Assembly: GCF_045984285.3 (NCBI RefSeq)
Contig: NZ_JBJQIK030000009.1
Span: 1-64,000 of the forward strand
Direction: 5' to 3'
Origin: Rugamonas sp045984285
GTDB lineage: Bacteria > Pseudomonadota > Gammaproteobacteria > Burkholderiales > Burkholderiaceae_D
DNA: 64,000 nucleotides
Each line of letters opens with the position of its first letter. Positions within the stretch are counted from its first letter, which is position 1. The translations under genes and the position numbers were made by a program. Below the pieces are notes generated by a model. That model was given only the letters and a program-made list of their open reading frames with translations. It did not search any database and was not told the origin of the DNA. Shown in pieces: positions 62,321 to 64,000 of the stretch.

Positions 62321-63469
62321 ATGACGCTGAACCGCCGCCAGTTCCTGGGATCTTCCTTGCCGCTGGCGGTGCTCGGCGTGCCCGCCGCCGCGCAGGCCGC
62401 CGGCCAGCCCGGCGCGCTTCCGGCAGCGAATACGGACCAGCTGGTCCTGTTCACCGGCGACTCGCTGCCGCGCAGCCCCGCGGGCTACGCCGCCCAGTTG
62501 CAGGCCCTGCTGGCCGGGCGCGAGAAAGTCAGCGACAGCTACCTGTCCGGCGGCGCGGTGGCGGAACTGGAAGCGAAGTTCTCGGCCCTGCTGGGCAAGG
62601 AGGACACGGTCTTCCTGCCCACCGGCACGCTGGCCAACCACATTGCCGTGCGCCTGCTGTGCGGCGAAGCGCGCCACGCGCTGGTGCAGCAGGAAAGCCA
62701 TCTCTACCGCGACGAATCGAATGCTGTTACCAACCTGAGCGGCATCAACCTGGTGCCGCTGGCGCCGGGCCGCGCCGCGCCCACGCTGGCCGAAACGGCC
62801 GCCGCCATCGAGCGCGCCGAGAGTGGCCCATACCCGATCAAGGTCGGCGCCATTGCGCTGGAAAGCCCGGTGCGCCGCGCCCAGGGCGCCACGCTGGCGC
62901 CGCCGCTGGTGGCCGCGATCGCGCAGCTGGCGCGTGCCAAAGGCATTCCCATGCACCTGGACGGCGCCCGCCTGCTGCTGATGTCGGGCATGCCCGGCTT
63001 CACGGTGCAGGGCTACTGCGCGCCTTTCGACACGGTCTATGTGTCGCTGTACAAATACCTGAACGCGCCTTTCGGCGGCGTGCTGTCCGGCAGCAAGCCC
63101 ATGATGGCGAAGGCGCGGGCATTGCGCCACCAGTTCGGCGCCAGCATCTACAACGGCTGGGAAGCGGCATTGCCGGCCCTGGCCGCGCTGGATGGCGTGG
63201 AGCAGCGCTGGGCCGCCGTGCGCGCCGCGGGCGACCAGCTGCTGGCGGCGCTGGAGGCCACGCCCGGCTTCCGCGTGCAGCGGGTGGAGCAGGGCAGCAA
63301 TATCGCCGTGCTGGAAATTGCGCCGGAACGCCTGGCGGGACTGGAAGCGCGCTTGGCGCAGGCGCAGGTCCGCCTGCGCGCGCCGAAGGACGGCAAGGTT
63401 GAACTCTGGTTCAATGAAACGCTGCTGCGCCGCGATACCGCAAGCCTGCGGGCGGCGTTCGCCGGCTAG
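62321..63469 (+). CDS. Tat-signal threonine-aldolase-like PLP enzyme
   Basis: A 382-residue fold-type I PLP protein of the beta-eliminating lyase/threonine aldolase family. The N-terminus is a textbook twin-arginine signal, RRQFLGSSLPLAV, ending near AQA. PLP features include FLPTGTLANH, QESHLYRDE, MHLDGARLLL and the likely Schiff-base Lys245 in SLYKYLNAPFGG. Cytosolic threonine aldolases lack such a signal, so periplasmic export of a folded, cofactor-loaded enzyme is inferred. AAAGGAAAA precedes the start. It is transcribed with flhA but has no evident flagellar role. Confidence 0.85.
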   Translation: MTLNRRQFLGSSLPLAVLGVPAAAQAAGQPGALPAANTDQLVLFTGDSLPRSPAGYAAQLQALLAGREKVSDSYLSGGAVAELEAKFSALLGKEDTVFLPTGTLANHIAVRLLCGEARHALVQQESHLYRDESNAVTNLSGINLVPLAPGRAAPTLAETAAAIERAESGPYPIKVGAIALESPVRRAQGATLAPPLVAAIAQLARAKGIPMHLDGARLLLMSGMPGFTVQGYCAPFDTVYVSLYKYLNAPFGGVLSGSKPMMAKARALRHQFGASIYNGWEAALPALAALDGVEQRWAAVRAAGDQLLAALEATPGFRVQRVEQGSNIAVLEIAPERLAGLEARLAQAQVRLRAPKDGKVELWFNETLLRRDTASLRAAFAG

Positions 63470-64000
63470 CCGGCGCGGGCCTGGCCGGAAGGCTCGAAGA
63501 ACAGCTCATCCGGCGGCAGCGGCTGCGACATCAGCACCGCCACTTCGGCCATCGCCTTGAAGATGGCCGGCGACAGCAGGTTGACCTGGCTGCGGGTGGG
63601 CTGGTTGTCGATGGCGTTCACCGGCGACAGTTCGCGCATCAGGCGCGCGCGCACGATCTGCACGCCGCAGCGGCTGACCATCGAGGCGATTTTCGGCAGC
63701 ATGTCGCGCACATGCTGCATGGCGGCGCCCTGGGCCGCGCCGATCTCGAGCGCCACGCCGTTTTCGGCGGGCTCCATCTGGATCACGATCTTGCCGAATT
63801 CCGGCAGGTTCAGTTCCAGCCGCAGCGCGATGCGCGGGCGGCGGCGCTGGCGGTTCGGGCCATCTTCCTGGCCCGGATCGCGCGCCACCACGCGCAGCAC
63901 CAGCTTCTCGGCGCCCCAGGCGTAGACGGCGAAGCGCCAGGCATCCACCTCCTGCGTCAGCTGCGGCGCCGGGCGGCCGCCGTCGCGCAGCATGACGGCG
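63466..64000 (-). CDS. C-terminal part of a protein with FliK-like hook-length domain (partial)
   Basis: Open to the right edge; about 177 residues are visible. The segment LRLELNLPEFGKIVIQMEP, then QHVRDMLPKIASMVSRCGVQIVRARL, resembles the Flg_hook domain of FliK-type ruler proteins (a LEL-PELGxV strand followed by a helical stretch). An ATG at 63993 exists, but the frame stays open through 64000, so the true start is probably outside. The tail (FEPSGQARAG) ends at a stop within a palindrome shared with the convergent PLP gene. Identity is tentative, though a second FliK-like gene beside the export genes would be notable. Confidence 0.5.
   Translation of the reverse strand, partial: AVMLRDGGRPAPQLTQEVDAWRFAVYAWGAEKLVLRVVARDPGQEDGPNRQRRRPRIALRLELNLPEFGKIVIQMEPAENGVALEIGAAQGAAMQHVRDMLPKIASMVSRCGVQIVRARLMRELSPVNAIDNQPTRSQVNLLSPAIFKAMAEVAVLMSQPLPPDELFFEPSGQARAG

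Overview
The window is a GC-rich chromosomal segment of a Gram-negative, motile proteobacterium. Gene content (a DUF3460 protein, RecBCD, several GGDEF/EAL proteins, a soluble poly-HAMP kinase, flagellar proteins of beta-proteobacterial type) points to Burkholderiales, most likely an Oxalobacteraceae member such as Massilia, Duganella or a relative. That placement is inference from family content, not from a marker gene. No rRNA, tRNA, CRISPR array, insertion sequence or phage gene was recognised.

Left part (1-31,134) is a mixed housekeeping, signalling and envelope region. On the minus strand are the start of a poly-HAMP sensor kinase, with a nearly perfect 276-bp tandem repeat, and the REC-GGDEF-EAL response regulator just upstream of it. 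Next come a periplasmic prolyl oligopeptidase, an M23-type peptidase, a CehA/McbA-like PHP hydrolase, a CHASE hybrid kinase with a C-terminal Hpt domain, and a tightly overlapping recC-recB-recD operon. These are followed by a PBP7-type endopeptidase, an orphan sulfate-binding protein, a GNAT acetyltransferase, a three-hairpin palindrome array (24,117-24,326), a class II glutamine amidotransferase, a degenerate EAL protein, a Tat-exported YcbK-like protein, DUF3460, an orphan 135-residue protein, a polar amino-acid ABC transporter without its ATPase, and an intact PAS-GGDEF-EAL protein.

Right part (31,121-62,309) is one continuous flagellar supercluster. Leftward: fliE-F-G-H-I-J-D-S-T-K-L-fliA(sigma28)-motA-motB-flgM-flgN-glucosaminidase, and separately flgB-C-D-E-F-G-H-I-J'-K-L plus an unknown gene. 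Rightward: flgA, and fliM-N-P-Q-R-flhB-flhA. It holds basal body, export apparatus, hook, junction proteins, cap, chaperones, stator, sigma28 and anti-sigma28. It lacks fliO, flhF/G, chemotaxis genes, a recognisable master regulator and flagellin. This content and order match lateral or Flag-2 secondary flagella rather than a primary polar system. Odd points are FlgJ split into two distant genes, a short FliM-like protein without the usual CheY-binding N-terminus, FlhB with NPEH in place of NPTH, and an unrecognised 346-residue protein after flgL.

After flhA comes a Tat-signal-bearing threonine-aldolase-like PLP protein. The window ends inside a minus-strand gene whose C-terminus looks like a FliK-type hook-length domain.
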